Part shown: positions 35,610 through 47,738 of the stretch, piece by piece
Layout: each line of letters starts with the position of its first letter
Numbering within the stretch: position 1 is the stretch's first letter
Source of the DNA: Phocoena phocoena
Lineage: Eukaryota > Chordata > Mammalia > Artiodactyla > Phocoenidae
Assembly: GCF_963924675.1 (NCBI RefSeq)
Contig: NC_089231.1
Span: 70,545,691-70,609,690 of the forward strand
Length of the DNA: 64,000 bases
Direction: 5' to 3'
Notes under the pieces: model-generated
The model's database searches: none
What the model was told of the DNA's origin: nothing
What the model saw: only the letters and a program-made list of their open reading frames with translations
Position numbers and translations under genes: made by a program

Positions 35610-37190
35610 AGACACGGATGGTCACTCTCACCACACCTACCCAACATTGTACTGGGCCTTCTCACCAGTGCAATAAGGCAAGAAAAAGAAATAGGAGGCA
35701 TTTGGAAGAGTAATTGAAAAAAAAAATTCATAGTAGCAACAAAACAAAACTGTAAAGAACTCAGGAATGAATTTAACTAAAATGGGAAAGACGGGGGGAA
35801 AAAAGTGAAATAAAAATATTGAAGGGCACAGAATAAATTGTGAATAATGACAATGTATGCAAAAACTCCCAAAGAGACAACATCACAAAAATGTCAGTTT
35901 CCCCAACTGACCTATAAAATTTAAATCAATTTTTATGACAGTCCCAATGTTTTTCATGCAATGAGATAAACTGATCTTAAAATTTATAGAGAAAAGCAAA
36001 GGGCCAAGAAAGCTAAAGACAAAATAAAATTATCTAATAAAAACGAGCCAAGGATAAGAGCAGGCAAGTCACACAAGAGGAAACACAAATGGCCAGTAAA
36101 CAACTAGGAAGGTGCCGTGCCCATTGCTCATCATGGAAAGGCAAACTAAAACCACAGTGAGATGCTGTTTTGCTTTCATCCTCTTGGCAAAAATGGAAAG
36201 GCCAGTTGACGCCAAGTACTGGTAAGGCTGTGGAGCAACAGGTGCTCTTGTACACTGCTGGTGGAGTGTAAATTTGCACAACTACTTTGGCCCTCTTTTG
36301 TAAAGTTTGAAGGTGTGCGCACCCCCCAATCCTGCCATGCTACTTCCTGGTATATGCTCCAGGGCACTGATTTTCAAACTGGGGGTTCCACTGATGGTTG
36401 TAGAATTGACAGAGTGAGTCATGACCACGATTTGCAACAACGAAATAGACAACAGACAATCAAAAATTACAAAGAGTGTTTCTGAAAGTGTCCTAAGAGT
36501 ACTGTGTGTTTGTGTTGCACTGGGTCCTAGTGTAAAATGCATTTCTGATAGTGGGTGGCAGTCAGGTCAATTTGAAAGCCTTTGCCCTAGAGAAGTTTGC
36601 AGAGTGCGACGCATACAAGGATATACATCGCAACATTTCGTGAAAAATTGGAGGCAACAAACATTATCAAGAGGAAAATGCACCCATAAATTCATACAAA
36701 GGAATATGATATAGCAGGTAAAGTGCTTGAGACAGAGCTAAATGTTTCAACATAGATAAATCTCCAAAATATAATGTCGAGCTGGAAAAGGAAACAACAG
36801 ATTGGTATTATAGCATAATATTGATATTAAGTGTGAACTCATGCAAAGAATACAATATGCTGTTTGGGGAATATGTATGTAATATTATATGTTACATATG
36901 TGTACATATACACATATATACATTCAGGAAAAATGCATATATTAATATATGTATTAATAGTAAAAATCTTGCATGGGGACAATTAACGCAAATTCAGGAT
37001 AGTGGTTATTTCTAGGGAGGGAGCATACAGGAGAGGGAGTAGGATTGGGGAAGGGTACGTGGTGGGGGGGGCTTCAACAATATTTTAAATATTTTATTCC
37101 TTTCAAAAACCAAAGCAACAAAGCAAAATGTTAAGTTTGCAAAGGAAAGTGGTAGGTACATAAATGTTTGTCCTGCTATCCCTATGAATG
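35610..37190 (+). mobile_element. old L1 (L1M/HAL1-type) fragment
   Basis: It contains degenerate L1 ORF2 3' and UTR sequence: acaaatggccagtaaacaac, gtacactgctggtggagtgt, and aatatgatatagcagg, followed by an A/T-rich tail. Many stops; not coding. Confidence 0.65.
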
Positions 37191-37231
37191 TTTGAACTAT
37201 TACACAATTATAAATTATAAGGAGGCAATTT

Positions 37232-37442
37232 TTTTTTTTTTTTTTTTTTTGCGGTACGCGGGCCTCTCACTGTTGTGGCCTCTCCCGTTGCGGAGCACAG
37301 GCTCCGGACATGCAGGCTCAGTGGCCATGGCTCACGGGCCCAGCCGCTCCGCGTCATGTCGGATCTTCCCGGACCGGGGCACAAACCCGTGTCCCCTGCA
37401 TCGGCAGGCGGACCGTCAACCACTGCGCCACCAGGGAAGCCC
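37232..37442 (-). mobile_element. CHR-type tRNA-derived SINE, young, with TSD
   Basis: Starts with a T run (A tail of the minus strand) and gcggtacgcgggcctctcac, and ends at the tRNA-like head ccaccagggaagccc. A 13-base direct repeat AAGGAGGCAATTT flanks it at 37219-37231 and 37443-37455. Confidence 0.93.
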
Positions 37443-37769
37443 AAGGAGGCAATTTGATTAGGTAAAATGAACTTTGTTTTTAAAGGTCTGGGTTACAGGT
37501 TTCCAATATGACTTGAGCTACTTGGAGATTTTCCAGAACAGCTGCTTCAACTGTGTTCCAACTTTGAGGTTCCTAGTAGCCCTGGTAGGGGCAACAAGAG
37601 AAAGGGGATGAAGATAGTGGGGTGACAGGCACACTCCCAGGGTCTCTTAGTTGCTTGCCTCTGAGCAGCTGAGTTTTCATTGGCTTCTGTACTTGTATTT
37701 TAGTTCCTAAAACTAAAATAAGTTTGTATACCATTGCCCTAGGCTACCCCAAATAAAAACTAGGAAGCT

Positions 37770-38020
37770 TTGGGGGGAGTGGGGGAGGGAAGAATTGGGA
37801 GTTTGGGATTAGCAGATGCAAACTATTACATTTAGGATGGAGAAACAACAAGGTCCTACTGTATAGCACAGGGAACTATACTCAATATCCTGTGATAAAC
37901 CATAATGGAAAAGAATATGAAAAAGAATATATATGTGTGTAACTGAATCAGTTTGCTGTACAGCAGAAATTAATACAACATTGTGAATCAACTATACTTC
38001 AATAAAACAAAACAAAAAAA
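37770..38020 (+). mobile_element. L1 3' end fragment
   Basis: It has the L1 3' pattern gggaactatactcaatatcc, tgctgtacagcagaaattaa and caactatacttcaataaaac, with a terminal A-rich tail. Confidence 0.8.
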
Positions 38021-38079
38021 TGCTGGGAAGCTGTGCTCTGGGCAACATTAGGGTAAGCCTGAGTCAGAAATCCTAGGGA

Positions 38080-38400
38080 ATGAGTTTGCGTATCTCTCCA
38101 AATAGCTTTATCACATTGGATGATACACTTTGGTTGGTTAGCATATACAGAGGAGTAATTCTATCTGTCCAGAGAGCAGAGCCACACTTCCGCGTTATTA
38201 AATGCTTAATGGATTCCAAGAACAAATCTAAATCACCTTGAGCTGATCCAATTAAGTGCCGCTAACATCTCTTTTGCGTTTGAACAGACGGTGAACTTCC
38301 TGCTTACAGTGCAAACAGGTAGAACCAGGCGTGAGCCTGCTGCTGTGAAGACTGGGATAGCTTGCCTTACACATCGGAGTAAGTGAATTAATTAAAATTT
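38080..38400. other. unique-looking stretch, possible regulatory element
   Basis: There is no repeat signature; it has a mix of AT cores such as ccaattaagtg and aattaattaa. It is listed only because it is one of the few non-repeat stretches in this region. The following 38400-39165 also shows nothing recognisable. Confidence 0.15.
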
Positions 38401-39167
38401 CTTCCCAAAGCCATCACCTGTTTCTGCCACTGTCTTCCACTGGGTCACCACCCAGCCCCCGCTTGACCTGGCTCACTGGACTACACCGGTCATTCCTCAA
38501 TCTCCAGAAGCTTTGGAGTAGCTCTGGCTGGGCAGGGAAGGTAGGTGTGAGAACCTATCAGCCTCTGTGATGGAGAAACAGCCATTAGAAGCAAGGGCAG
38601 GTTTATAAGGTCTTTAAGAGAATCAGCCCTCTACCAAACCTGGAATAGACTTCAGCCTCTAAAGGAACTAGCGTGTGTTTTGCTTCCTTTCCCACCTCTA
38701 AGAGTCTTTGTTGGTGGACACAAACTGTGGCCAATACAGCCTTCCGTTTGTGCACGCAGTGGGGGTTGATACTAAAATTGTTTAACAACCAGTACATCAT
38801 GGCACCAACCATCAGAATGGATGCAGACTATTAAAATACAGGCGCGGCCATATCAATGCCACATCAGCCTCGGACCAAGTGGTAGAGAAATCTCATATTC
38901 ATGGAACTCATCCAGGCTGCCTCTGAGCTCAGGAGCAGACATATCTTGAAACTCCCAGCTAGAAAGGAGAGGCGTCCTCTCATTCTGAACCCACTTTTTC
39001 TACATTCCCAACAGAGGGAAGCTGAGAAGTCACCTGGGAAGACTATTTACACAGAATTGTTGAACGTATACTCTGTGCTGTGCCCACTGAATATATGGCA
39101 GTGATTGAGTACTGGCGGCCTCTGTGTTAAATCCAGCACGAATATACATTCAGTGTGGCCCACAAGG

Positions 39168-40135
39168 GGCTTTTAAAAATGGTCAAACCGAAGGCAAAAG
39201 ACCTAAATAGACACTTCTCCAAAGACCTACAGATTGCCAACAGGCACATGAAAAGATGCTCATCGTCGCTAATAATCAGAGAAATGCACCTCAAAACTAC
39301 AGTGAGGTATCACCTCACACCAGTCAGAATGGCCACCATCAAAAAGTCTGCCAAGAATAAATGCTGGAGAAGGTGTGGAGAAAAGGGAACCCTCTTACAC
39401 TGTTGGTGGAAATGTAAATTGGTGCAGCCACTATGGAGAATAGTATGGCGGTTCCTTAAAAAACTGAAAGAGATCCAGCTGAATCATACGATCCAGCAAT
39501 CACGTTCCTGGGCATACACCCAGACAAAACTCTAATTCGAAAAGATATGTGCACCCCTACGTTCATAGCCGCACTACTCACAATAGCCGAGACATGGAAG
39601 CAACCTAAGTGTGTATCAACAGATGAACAGATAAAGAAGATGTGGGGTGTGTATATATATATATAAATATTACTCAGCCGTAAAAAGAATGAAATAATGC
39701 CATTTGCAACTACACGGATGGACTCAGAGATTATCATACTAAGTGAAGTCAGTCAGACAAAGACAAATATCATATCACTTATATGTGGAATCTAAAATAT
39801 GATACAAATCAACTTATTCACGAAACAGAAACAGACTTACAGACATAGAAAGCAAACTTATAGTTAGCAAAGGGAAAAGGGTGGGGAGGGATAAATTAGG
39901 AGTTTGGGATTGACAGATACACACTACTACATATAAAATAGATAAACAACAAGGACCTACTAGATAACACAGGGAACTATATTCAATATCCTGTAATAAC
40001 CTACAATGGAAAGGAATCTGAAAAAGAATATATGTGCTGTATACATACATATATATATACACATATATGAAACTTTGCTGTACACCAGAAACTAACACAA
40101 CATTGTAAATCAACTACACTTTAATTTTAAAGAAT
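39168..40135 (+). mobile_element. L1 fragment, ORF2 C-terminus and 3' UTR
   Basis: It reads through the typical end of L1 ORF2 (caacaggcacatgaaaagat, ctcacaccagtcagaatggc, cactgttggtggaaatgtaa), then the 3' UTR ending acattgtaaatcaactacac. It is truncated at the 5' end, with frame breaks; a pseudogene of a LINE. Confidence 0.9.
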
Positions 40136-40599
40136 TGTCAACCTTAAAAAATTAGGAGACACCACATACAAACCAGGATTTCCAGCTTCTCATGAAAAAT
40201 GGCAATTTCTGGTCATACTGGGACTGATTTCTGCAAAACAGCAAACTGGCTGGTAGGAGGTTTGCTGCAGTCACCACCCGCTGTCTACTGCTCCCCAACA
40301 CCAAGGAGGACTGTCACTTGCCCCCATCACTGACTCTGCACTGTGTGTGTTTTTATAGTAAGAACTGTTTCTCTGCTTTCATGTCTCTGTCAAAAGTGGG
40401 AAAACAAAAGCCAGACCAAGAGAGCTGAATGATTTTTATTAGCCTTGGCCACTTCCCCTGTTTATGTTACCTGACACGTGCCACAGGCACTTGAGTTTGT
40501 AGCTCCCGAACGAAACGATGCCAAAAAAACTTTAAAAAATGAATTTCTGCCTCTGGGAACTTGCTGGAGTGAGGATTAAACTTGACAACCTTGGGACCT

Positions 40600-40800
40600 G
40601 GTAGCGGCAGGAACAGTGAGTCCAAAAGGCTTTTAAGTGTGAACAATCTCGGCACGTTTAGGAAATGGCAGAAAGCCCATGTGACTGCGGGAGGGGAGAG
40701 GGAGCGTGCAGGGAGAGGGGTTTGGAGAGCAGGCTCAGGCCTCTTAAGCCCTGGGAAGGAGCTTGGGTTTTATTCTAAGTGGCTTGACATGTGTTCTGCT
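40600..40800 (+). mobile_element. L2/CR1-type LINE relic
   Basis: It carries the pattern gcctcttaagccctgggaag, then gagcttgggttttattctaa. Confidence 0.45.
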
Positions 40801-41002
40801 CGACAGCCACAAAGGCTCCAAAGGCTCTTGAACGACACTTGGTTATTAGTCCTTGTAGACAGAGGTAGGTTAGAGTAGCAGTAACAGCAGGGGAGAAGAG
40901 GTGTGGGTCAAGATGGCTTTTACCTAAATAATTGGTATCACTCAGGTGCCCAGAAGTGGGGAGATGGCACACTCCCACTGGGTTTAATACCCACAAAAAC
41001 AA

Positions 41003-41580
41003 CTAAGTGAAGTGGAGCTGGGCAATCTACCTGAAAAAGAATTCAGAGTAATGATAGTAAAGATGATCTAAGATCTTGGAAAAAGAATGGAGGCACAGAC
41101 CAAAAAGATACAAGAAATGTTTAACAAACAGCTAGAAGATTTAAAGAACAAAGAGAGATGAACAATAATTGAAATGAAGGGGCTTCCCTGGTGGCGCAGC
41201 GGTTGGGAGTCCGCCTGCCAGTGCGGGGGACACGGGTTCGAGCCCTGGTCCAGGAGGATCCCACGTGCTGCGGAGCAGCTGGGCCCGTGCACCACAACTG
41301 CTGAACCCACTTGCCGCAACTGCTGAGGCCCGCGCGCCTGGAGCCCATGTTCCAGCGAGGAGTGGCCTCCGCTCGCGGCAACTGGAGAGGGCCCCCACGT
41401 GCAGCGGTGAAGACCCAACGCAGCCATAAATAAATAAATTTATTTAAAAAAATAAAATAATTGAAATGAAAAATACACTAGAAGGGATCAATGGCAGAAT
41501 AAATGAGGCAGAAGAACAAATAAGTGAGCTGGAAGACAGAGAGGTGGATATCACTGTCGTGGAACAGAATAAAGAGGTGG
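41003..41580 (+). mobile_element. L1 ORF1-region fragment, split by a SINE
   Basis: The L1 ORF1-type sequence gtggagctgggcaatctacc to gaacaataattgaaatgaa is broken by a SINE and resumes at 41471 with aaatacactagaagggatca and on to gagctggaagacagagaggt. No open frame of ORF1 length remains. Confidence 0.8.
41179..41455 (+). mobile_element. CHR-1-type SINE nested in L1
   Basis: Head ggcttccctggtggcgcagc, tail taaataaataaatttattta. A 15-base direct repeat AATAATTGAAATGAA flanks it at 41164-41178 and 41456-41470 without mismatch, which proves insertion into the L1. Confidence 0.93.
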
Positions 41581-42669
41581 GTTTGATAAAGGGAGAGGGC
41601 AAAGTTTAAGGAAACCTCAAGGATGGTGCAGTACCCAGAGCTAGTAACAGGGGGAGGTGTTACTCCCTTAGGCTGGAAAGGACACGGAAGGTGGTTACCA
41701 GAATCTAGAGATAGAGATACTGTTTAGAGAGGGCTGTACTCTTCCCATAAGGGACCCTGTCAGCCTGTGGGACCCCACATACAGGAAGCTGGGAAGAATG
41801 ACCTCACTCTCTGCCTGCCTTCTCATCTCCTGCTGGGGCTCTACCAACTGGACACCACAAGAGAGGGAGCCCATTGATGAAGATCACACAGGTCAGCCTC
41901 CCCAGGGCTGAGAACAGGGAGAAGGCCAGGGAGTGGATCTGGAGGGGCAAAAGAAAAACACCCAGTTCACCCTCCAGGACACAGGAAATGGAAATCGCAT
42001 CCCTATGTGGAAGAGGGGCCAGACTCAGGCGCAGTGTTTGCTGACAATGGCTATCACCCAACATCTCCAACTTCAGGGCAGAAAAGCCTCCTGGTTTCAG
42101 GAAGCCCAGGGACCCATGCAAGGAAAAACTTCGGGATCTGCTTTTGAAGGTAAGCTATTTGGATGCGGACTCAGGACTGCCAAAATGGAGCAAGAGGCAC
42201 TTTCGATTGGTTGGAAGTCCCTCGAGAGATGTCCCTCATCTGCTGTTACTGGAATTTGCAACTCCTGTAAAAAGCTGCCCCGGGCATGACTCACTGAGTT
42301 GATGTCCAAACCACTGCCTCCACGGCTCTCCAACCCATCCCCCTAGTCTCCTCCCTCTTTCTGCAGCTGCAACCTGAGAGGCAAACTTTGCTCCCTCCAG
42401 GGAGGGGCCCCCTGGGACCTGGCGCCAGCTTCCTTGCCTGGCCAGCTGCCTTTGCACACTGCAGGTAGCCAGGATTTCCTGGGTTCCAGGGAAAAAGAAG
42501 CATGTTGGAAGAGTCCAGACAGTAGACGTCTTGTCGTTGCAGGTCACATTCCCAGAGGGAGGAGATGAGTGCTGTGGAGTCACACTGGAAATCACCTGAT
42601 CACTGTTACAAGCTCCGGCTCAGTAAATGAACTTAGGACAGCTCCATGGAGCTAAGCCTTTTTCGCATT

Positions 42670-42792
42670 TCTTTTTTTTTTTTGGCTGTGCCATGTGGCT
42701 TGTGGGATTTTAGTTCCATGACCAGGGATTGAACCCAGGCCCTCAGCATCGAGAGTGTAGAGTCCTAACCACTGGACTGCCAGGGAATTCCC
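42670..42792 (-). mobile_element. older tRNA-derived SINE fragment
   Basis: A T run is followed by ggctgtgccatgtggcttgt, and the element ends ggactgccagggaattcccc. Flanks ccttttt-cgcatttct and ccttttctgtatttct may be a diverged target duplication. Confidence 0.75.
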
Positions 42793-43204
42793 CTTTTCTG
42801 TATTTCTTATTAACGAACTTGGTTTTCATGCATCTGGGAATCTGCAACAGCTTGAACCAGATGCTTCAGGGTTTAGTTTAGGTTTGTTTTGTTTTGTTGC
42901 AAGCTTCTTTTTTGCTGTCTTTTGGTCTGCATTTTTCCCTTGCTTCTACCTGGCTAAGGTAGAAATTTATCAGCCCTGCCAGATTCTATCTAGCTGATCT
43001 GGCAGTGGCATGGGAGCGTGGTCAGGTCACGACGTGATTGTTACCAACTCAACCTGCTGGTTGACACATATGACCTACCTAGAATTGAAGGGCTGTATTC
43101 CAAGTTCCTCTGAGTCTTCAGCTGGCAAAGTTGTCATGATTTCCATTAACCTGAGATGCACTGTTGAGAATTTTTTCCTTTACAAACTCACACTTCACTT
43201 GATG

Positions 43205-43400
43205 GAAGAAAGCAACGAGCTTTAGACTCAGATCCGGGTTTGAATCCCATCTCCATCCATCACTGGCTGTGTGGCCTCAGACACAGGTTACCTAAGCTCA
43301 CTGAGCCTCAGTTGTCCACCTGTCAAAATGGGTTTAATACCAACCTCATAGTATTGCTATAAGGATTCAATGGGATGACATGAATCCTTTACACAGTCTT
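43205..43400 (+). repeat. MIR SINE relic
   Basis: Plus MIR: gggtttgaatcccatctcca, cactgagcctcagttgtcca and gtattgctataaggattcaa. Confidence 0.75.
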
Positions 43401-43929
43401 GTTTAGCAGGTATCCGGTGTCCTCCTGTTCCCAGCCTCTTATTCACACATTTTAACCCTTTTCATCCAGGCTGCTGCCTTCAGGATCTTGCTTAACCACA
43501 AGAGGAGCCGGCGTGATTATACAGTTTATTGCCGTTCACAGACTTCCCTACTCCTTGGAGCTCCAGCCATCATCTAGCCCCTTGCCAAGCCTTCTGCGGG
43601 TTGTGTCCTACAGAGTGTGATGTTTGGAGCACCATGTCGATTTGGGAAGATGGAAATTCAGAGCAATGGATTGGAAGTACAGTGGGTGGGGAGGGTGTGG
43701 GAGAGACTTGGGCGATCAGCAGGGGCTGTGAAAAACCGTGGAACTGCTGAGAATGGCAGGAACAAAAACAAAGCAGCCGCGATGAGGCTGGGCAGCAGGT
43801 GCTGCAGAGATCCTACTGGCACACAAGACGCCCTCAGTATTGGTGAAGGAATGAATTTGGAGGATGAGGAAGAACCCAGGGAATGGGCAAATCAGCCAGC
43901 AGTCTCAGGGCACTTAGAAAGGCTGGGTT

Positions 43930-44220
43930 TCTGCTCAAATGCCACTGATCAGAGAGGACCTCCTTGTCCTTTGATATACAACAGCACTTGAGCCACTGTC
44001 CTTCCTGGCTCCCCTGCAGTGCTTATCACCATACTGCATACTTATTGTATATTTATTGGCTTGTTGTTTGGCTACTTCACTAGGATATGAACTCCAGGAG
44101 GGCAGGGACTTGGTCTCTTTTGTTTTCTCCTGCATCGCCGGCCCCTACAACAGAGCATGGCACACAGCAGAGACTTGGTACATATATTTGAATACGTACA
44201 TGATTGAATACATGAGAGCC
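43930..44220 (+). mobile_element. L2 LINE 3' fragment
   Basis: The L2 3' pattern is present: tatgaactccaggagggcag, ggacttggtctcttttgttt and gcatggcacacagcagagac. A second L2-like piece is near 44750-44860 (agaggtactct-like region, gactgcaacttttattttcc). Confidence 0.6.
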
Positions 44221-45252
44221 ATTACAGAGATGGGAGGACCGGGGAGAAAGACTTGCCATGGTTCTCAAACTTAGGGTGCCTCGGGATCACCTGGGGCCGG
44301 GTTAGAACGGGGATTGTCTGGCCCATTCCCACCAGCTGAATCAGACTGTTCTGGTGCAGATATTCTGAGGACTCCACTGAGACGCGCTGGACTTGCCTTA
44401 GAAACTGCTGGATTTCCCCCAGTCACTCTCCCTCCTAGAACTATCCTCCCTTCACTTATCTCAGAATCACTTTGTGATGTCCAAGCACTCGACTTAATAG
44501 CTCTTCTCTCTCTGTATGTCTTGATACATCACCTTGGTGAAGCCCACCCAGAATAACTTGATGAAAAAGAAGAGAGAACTTTCTCCAAACTGCTCCATCC
44601 CAAGATGCTGCTCTTGGGCTCCCCAAACACTCCTTCCTAAGAGTTCTACTTGCTGGCACACTATAAAAATACTAAATTTTAACCTTTAGCCGTTTACTGT
44701 TCAGTACTTCATAGCCTCTAGTCTCTTATTTCTAAATGATCTTCTGTGTTTGAATTACTCACATTAGAGAGTACTCTCGGAGGACGGGGACTGCAACTTT
44801 TATTTTCCATTTTTCCCTTAGTGCCGGCTGTCCGAGAGTCTGCTCTATGAATGCTCTTAACTCACTGGCCAATTAACAGCCACAGCTGGGCACTGCATAA
44901 GCGCCTGAAACATGAAAATGATGATGACAGCGATAACAATAATAGTTTCTTGGATATGAAGCCTCCAAGTGCCTTCCTTTCTAGAAGACCAATGACTTGG
45001 TAGAAGAGGAATTTTCCTATTGTTATGTAACTTTCACCAAACGTTTCTTCACTACTCTTTGGCTTTCCTTCCGGCCCCAATAACATGATCTGTCCCTAAA
45101 GGAATTTATTGTTAGCCCCAGGAAGTATATGCCCACAGTATGAATGCTTAGGTCAACGCGGAAAGACGGGGATTTGCAGGGAGATCAGAGGGGGAGCTAA
45201 CACTTTCACCTCTGCTGACTCACCTTACATTGAAGCAGAAATTGCAGGGCAG

Positions 45253-45463
45253 GGCTTCCCTGGTGGCGCAGTGGTTGAGAGTCCGCCTGCTGATGCAGGG
45301 GACGCAGGTTCATGCCCCAGTCCGGGAAGATCCCACATGCCGCGGAGCGGCTGGGCCCGTGAGCCATGGCCACTGGGCCTGCGCCTCCGGAGCCTGTGCT
45401 CCGCAGCGGGAGAGGCCACAGCAGTGAGAGGCCCGCGTACCGCAAAAAAAAAAAAAAAAAAAA
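45253..45463 (+). mobile_element. CHR-type tRNA-derived SINE, young, with TSD
   Basis: Head gggcttccctggtggcgcag, body to gaggcccgcgtaccgc, then an A tail of about 21. A perfect 16-base duplication AGAAATTGCAGGGCAG is at 45237-45252 and 45464-45479. Confidence 0.95.
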
Positions 45464-45596
45464 AGAAATTGCAGGGCAGATGGCTCTTGCCCTCTGAATT
45501 TGCAGAAATGTTATTTTAGTCCTGTGCCCATTGCTCATGATAAAAACAGTGGCAAAAAAAATGAAAGAACCACCATGGCTTGCTGTCCGCTGTTGC

Positions 45597-45650
45597 TGGT
45601 GGTGGTGGTGGGGGTGGTGGTGGGGTGTGTGTGTGTGTGTGTGTGTGTGT
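45597..45650. repeat. (GGT)n / (GT)n compound microsatellite
   Basis: An irregular GGT/GTG stretch is followed by an uninterrupted GT run of about 13 units. Old L2-like sequence follows to about 46180. Confidence 0.9.
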
Positions 45651-46229
45651 TGCAGCAGTTTCATCTTTTATGAAAATGCTTCTGACATTCCTTCAGCTCT
45701 GCCTCCCAACCCCAAACCAAAGACGACTCCTGTCTTTACAATTTCCATTGCCGGCCCCACTGTTCTCCCAGAGACCTTGTTTTGAATACTAGAAGCTAAC
45801 TCTGATTTCTTCCACTCCCAAGTGCTTGCTGCACCCAGTGGACTCTACCTCCACTGTCTCGCCCACAAGCATCCCTCTTTCCCATTCTCTTGGCTACCAC
45901 GGCAATTCCGATCCGTACCATTCCCCAATCAGTATCCCCTCCCCGCACTCACCCCATATATCATGGACAATTTCAGCTTTCTAAAGCAACTCCCTGGTTT
46001 CAAAGGCTCCCAATTTATCTACCGAAAAGACACGCAGATTCACTGGCTTGGTTGTCAAGCCCTTGCAAGAGAGCCCCGACCTACCTGGCCAGGCTTATCC
46101 CCTCTACTCTGGCATCTAGGCATTTTCTCAGGTTGTCTCTGTGTCCAGGGACGCTCTCCTTTAGTGTCATGTCTATAGAAATCTTGTGTACTATTTTAGG
46201 CCAAGTGAACATCAATGGGCTCTTCAGTT

Positions 46230-46370
46230 TAGCCAATCTTCACGGAATCTCCAGACACAGTGCTAGGTGTTGTGGATTACAGAAATGAATAAAGCACGGC
46301 CCCTGCTCTCAGCGGAGTTCCCTGTCTAGTAGGGGAGAGTGATGCGGGAGCATTCAATAAAGCTAATGGT
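46230..46370 (+). mobile_element. old LINE relic (L2/CR1-type)
   Basis: Pattern cagtgctaggtgttgtggat, gaataaagcacggcccctgc and ctagtaggggagag. Nothing clear is seen in 46370-47125. Confidence 0.45.
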
Positions 46371-47275
46371 TTCAATAATTCAGATTTCTGTGGAAGTAGA
46401 GAGAAGGGGTACCTGACTTTGAACTTGTTTGTGGGGCAGGGATGGTGGGAAGACAGGGAAGCAGATATGGAGGGAGTGACACGTGGGCAGTTAGGTGATC
46501 ATGAGAGGGCAGCCCATAAGCCACCGAACGAGATGAAACAAGTGCAAGGAGGCTGTGGAGAAGCACAGCCAGATGCTCTATCACATGGGACATTTGTGAA
46601 CAGGCTGTACAGAAACGCTGTGCCTCAGACCAGTTCACTAAGAGAGGAAGAGAGAGGAATTTTCTCCTGCCTCTTGATGGTCATTGGTCAAAGTTTATCC
46701 CACGGGGCATTGAGTCCCCACGTAGGCTTTTGGGAAGCTGCTGGGGAGGTCAGATCCCCAGTCCTGCTACATGGAGGTTCATCCAAGTCTCGACGTGATG
46801 GGAGGATCAGAGTCTTCAAGAGTCTGGTGTGCTCGTGGACCTGGGTACCAGAGCTGCCAGGGCTCCTACCATGCCAGGTACAACAGACGCTGTGTCTGAT
46901 CCCAGCCTCACTCCAGGGGAGGCAGAGAAGCCAGCACTGGGGGGCAGTGGAAACTTCAGCTGTGGTGATGGTGGCTGGTCTTTCCACGAAGCAGAGCATC
47001 AATTGTGAGTGGTCCAATCTACCTCTTGAACTTCTCATTTATACGTTGGCCTTCCCATGATATCTGGCTTCCAGACCATAATATCTGATCTCAACTTTTT
47101 TGGAAGACAAGGTTACTTACTACATGGAGGGTAGCGTTAAAGGGGTAGATTTAAAGAGATTTGAAGTCTGGGAGCAGAGAGATTAGCTAGGAGGCTCTTC
47201 AATTGTCTTAGTAAGAGATGATAAACATCTCAACTAGGAGAGTGGTAGTGGTGATGGAGAGGAGAAAAAGAACCT

Positions 47276-47738
47276 GATAGATATCTGCCACTGCACCGTG
47301 GACACCCAATTCACATGTTAACCCCAACACAATGGTGTTTGGAGATGGGGGTCTTTGGCAGGCAATTAGATTTAGATGAGGTCATGAGGGTAGGACCCTC
47401 ATGATGGGATTAATGCCCTTATAAGAAGAGACAACAGAGCTGTCTCTCTTCCTCTCTCCCCCTCTCCCCCCCTCCCCGCCCCCCTCCTCTCTGCCATGTG
47501 AGACCAGAGCAAGAGGGTGGCTATCTGTAGGTCAGGAAGAAAACTCACACTAGAACCTGACCATGCTGGTGCTCTGACCTGAGACTTCCAGACTCCAGAA
47601 CCAATAGAAAATGAATTTCTGTTGTTTAAACCACCCAGTCTATGGTATTGGTATTCCGTAACATCTTATGGGAAATCCTTATGAACTTTCTGGCCAACCC
47701 AATACTTTGTTATGGCAGCCTGAGCTGACTAATACATG
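47276..47738 (+). mobile_element. MaLR-type (MST/MLT1) solo LTR
   Basis: Starts tgatagatatctgccactgc, continues with gatgaggtcatgagggtagg and cccttataagaagagac, and ends gactaatacatggg. A CT-rich run (47440-47490) is internal. It carries a small mariner-like insert. Confidence 0.7.
47658..47703 (-). mobile_element. mariner-type terminal fragment inside the LTR
   Basis: The stretch atgaactttctggccaaccc interrupts the expected LTR sequence gtattttgttatggcag. It resembles the end of ruminant/cetacean mariner elements. Only about 45 bases remain. Confidence 0.5.

Noticed and set aside
37219..37455. Possible tRNA gene in the SINE heads
   Set aside because: The heads keep the promoter-box resemblance, but the SINE bodies, A tails and target duplications show they are retroposons.
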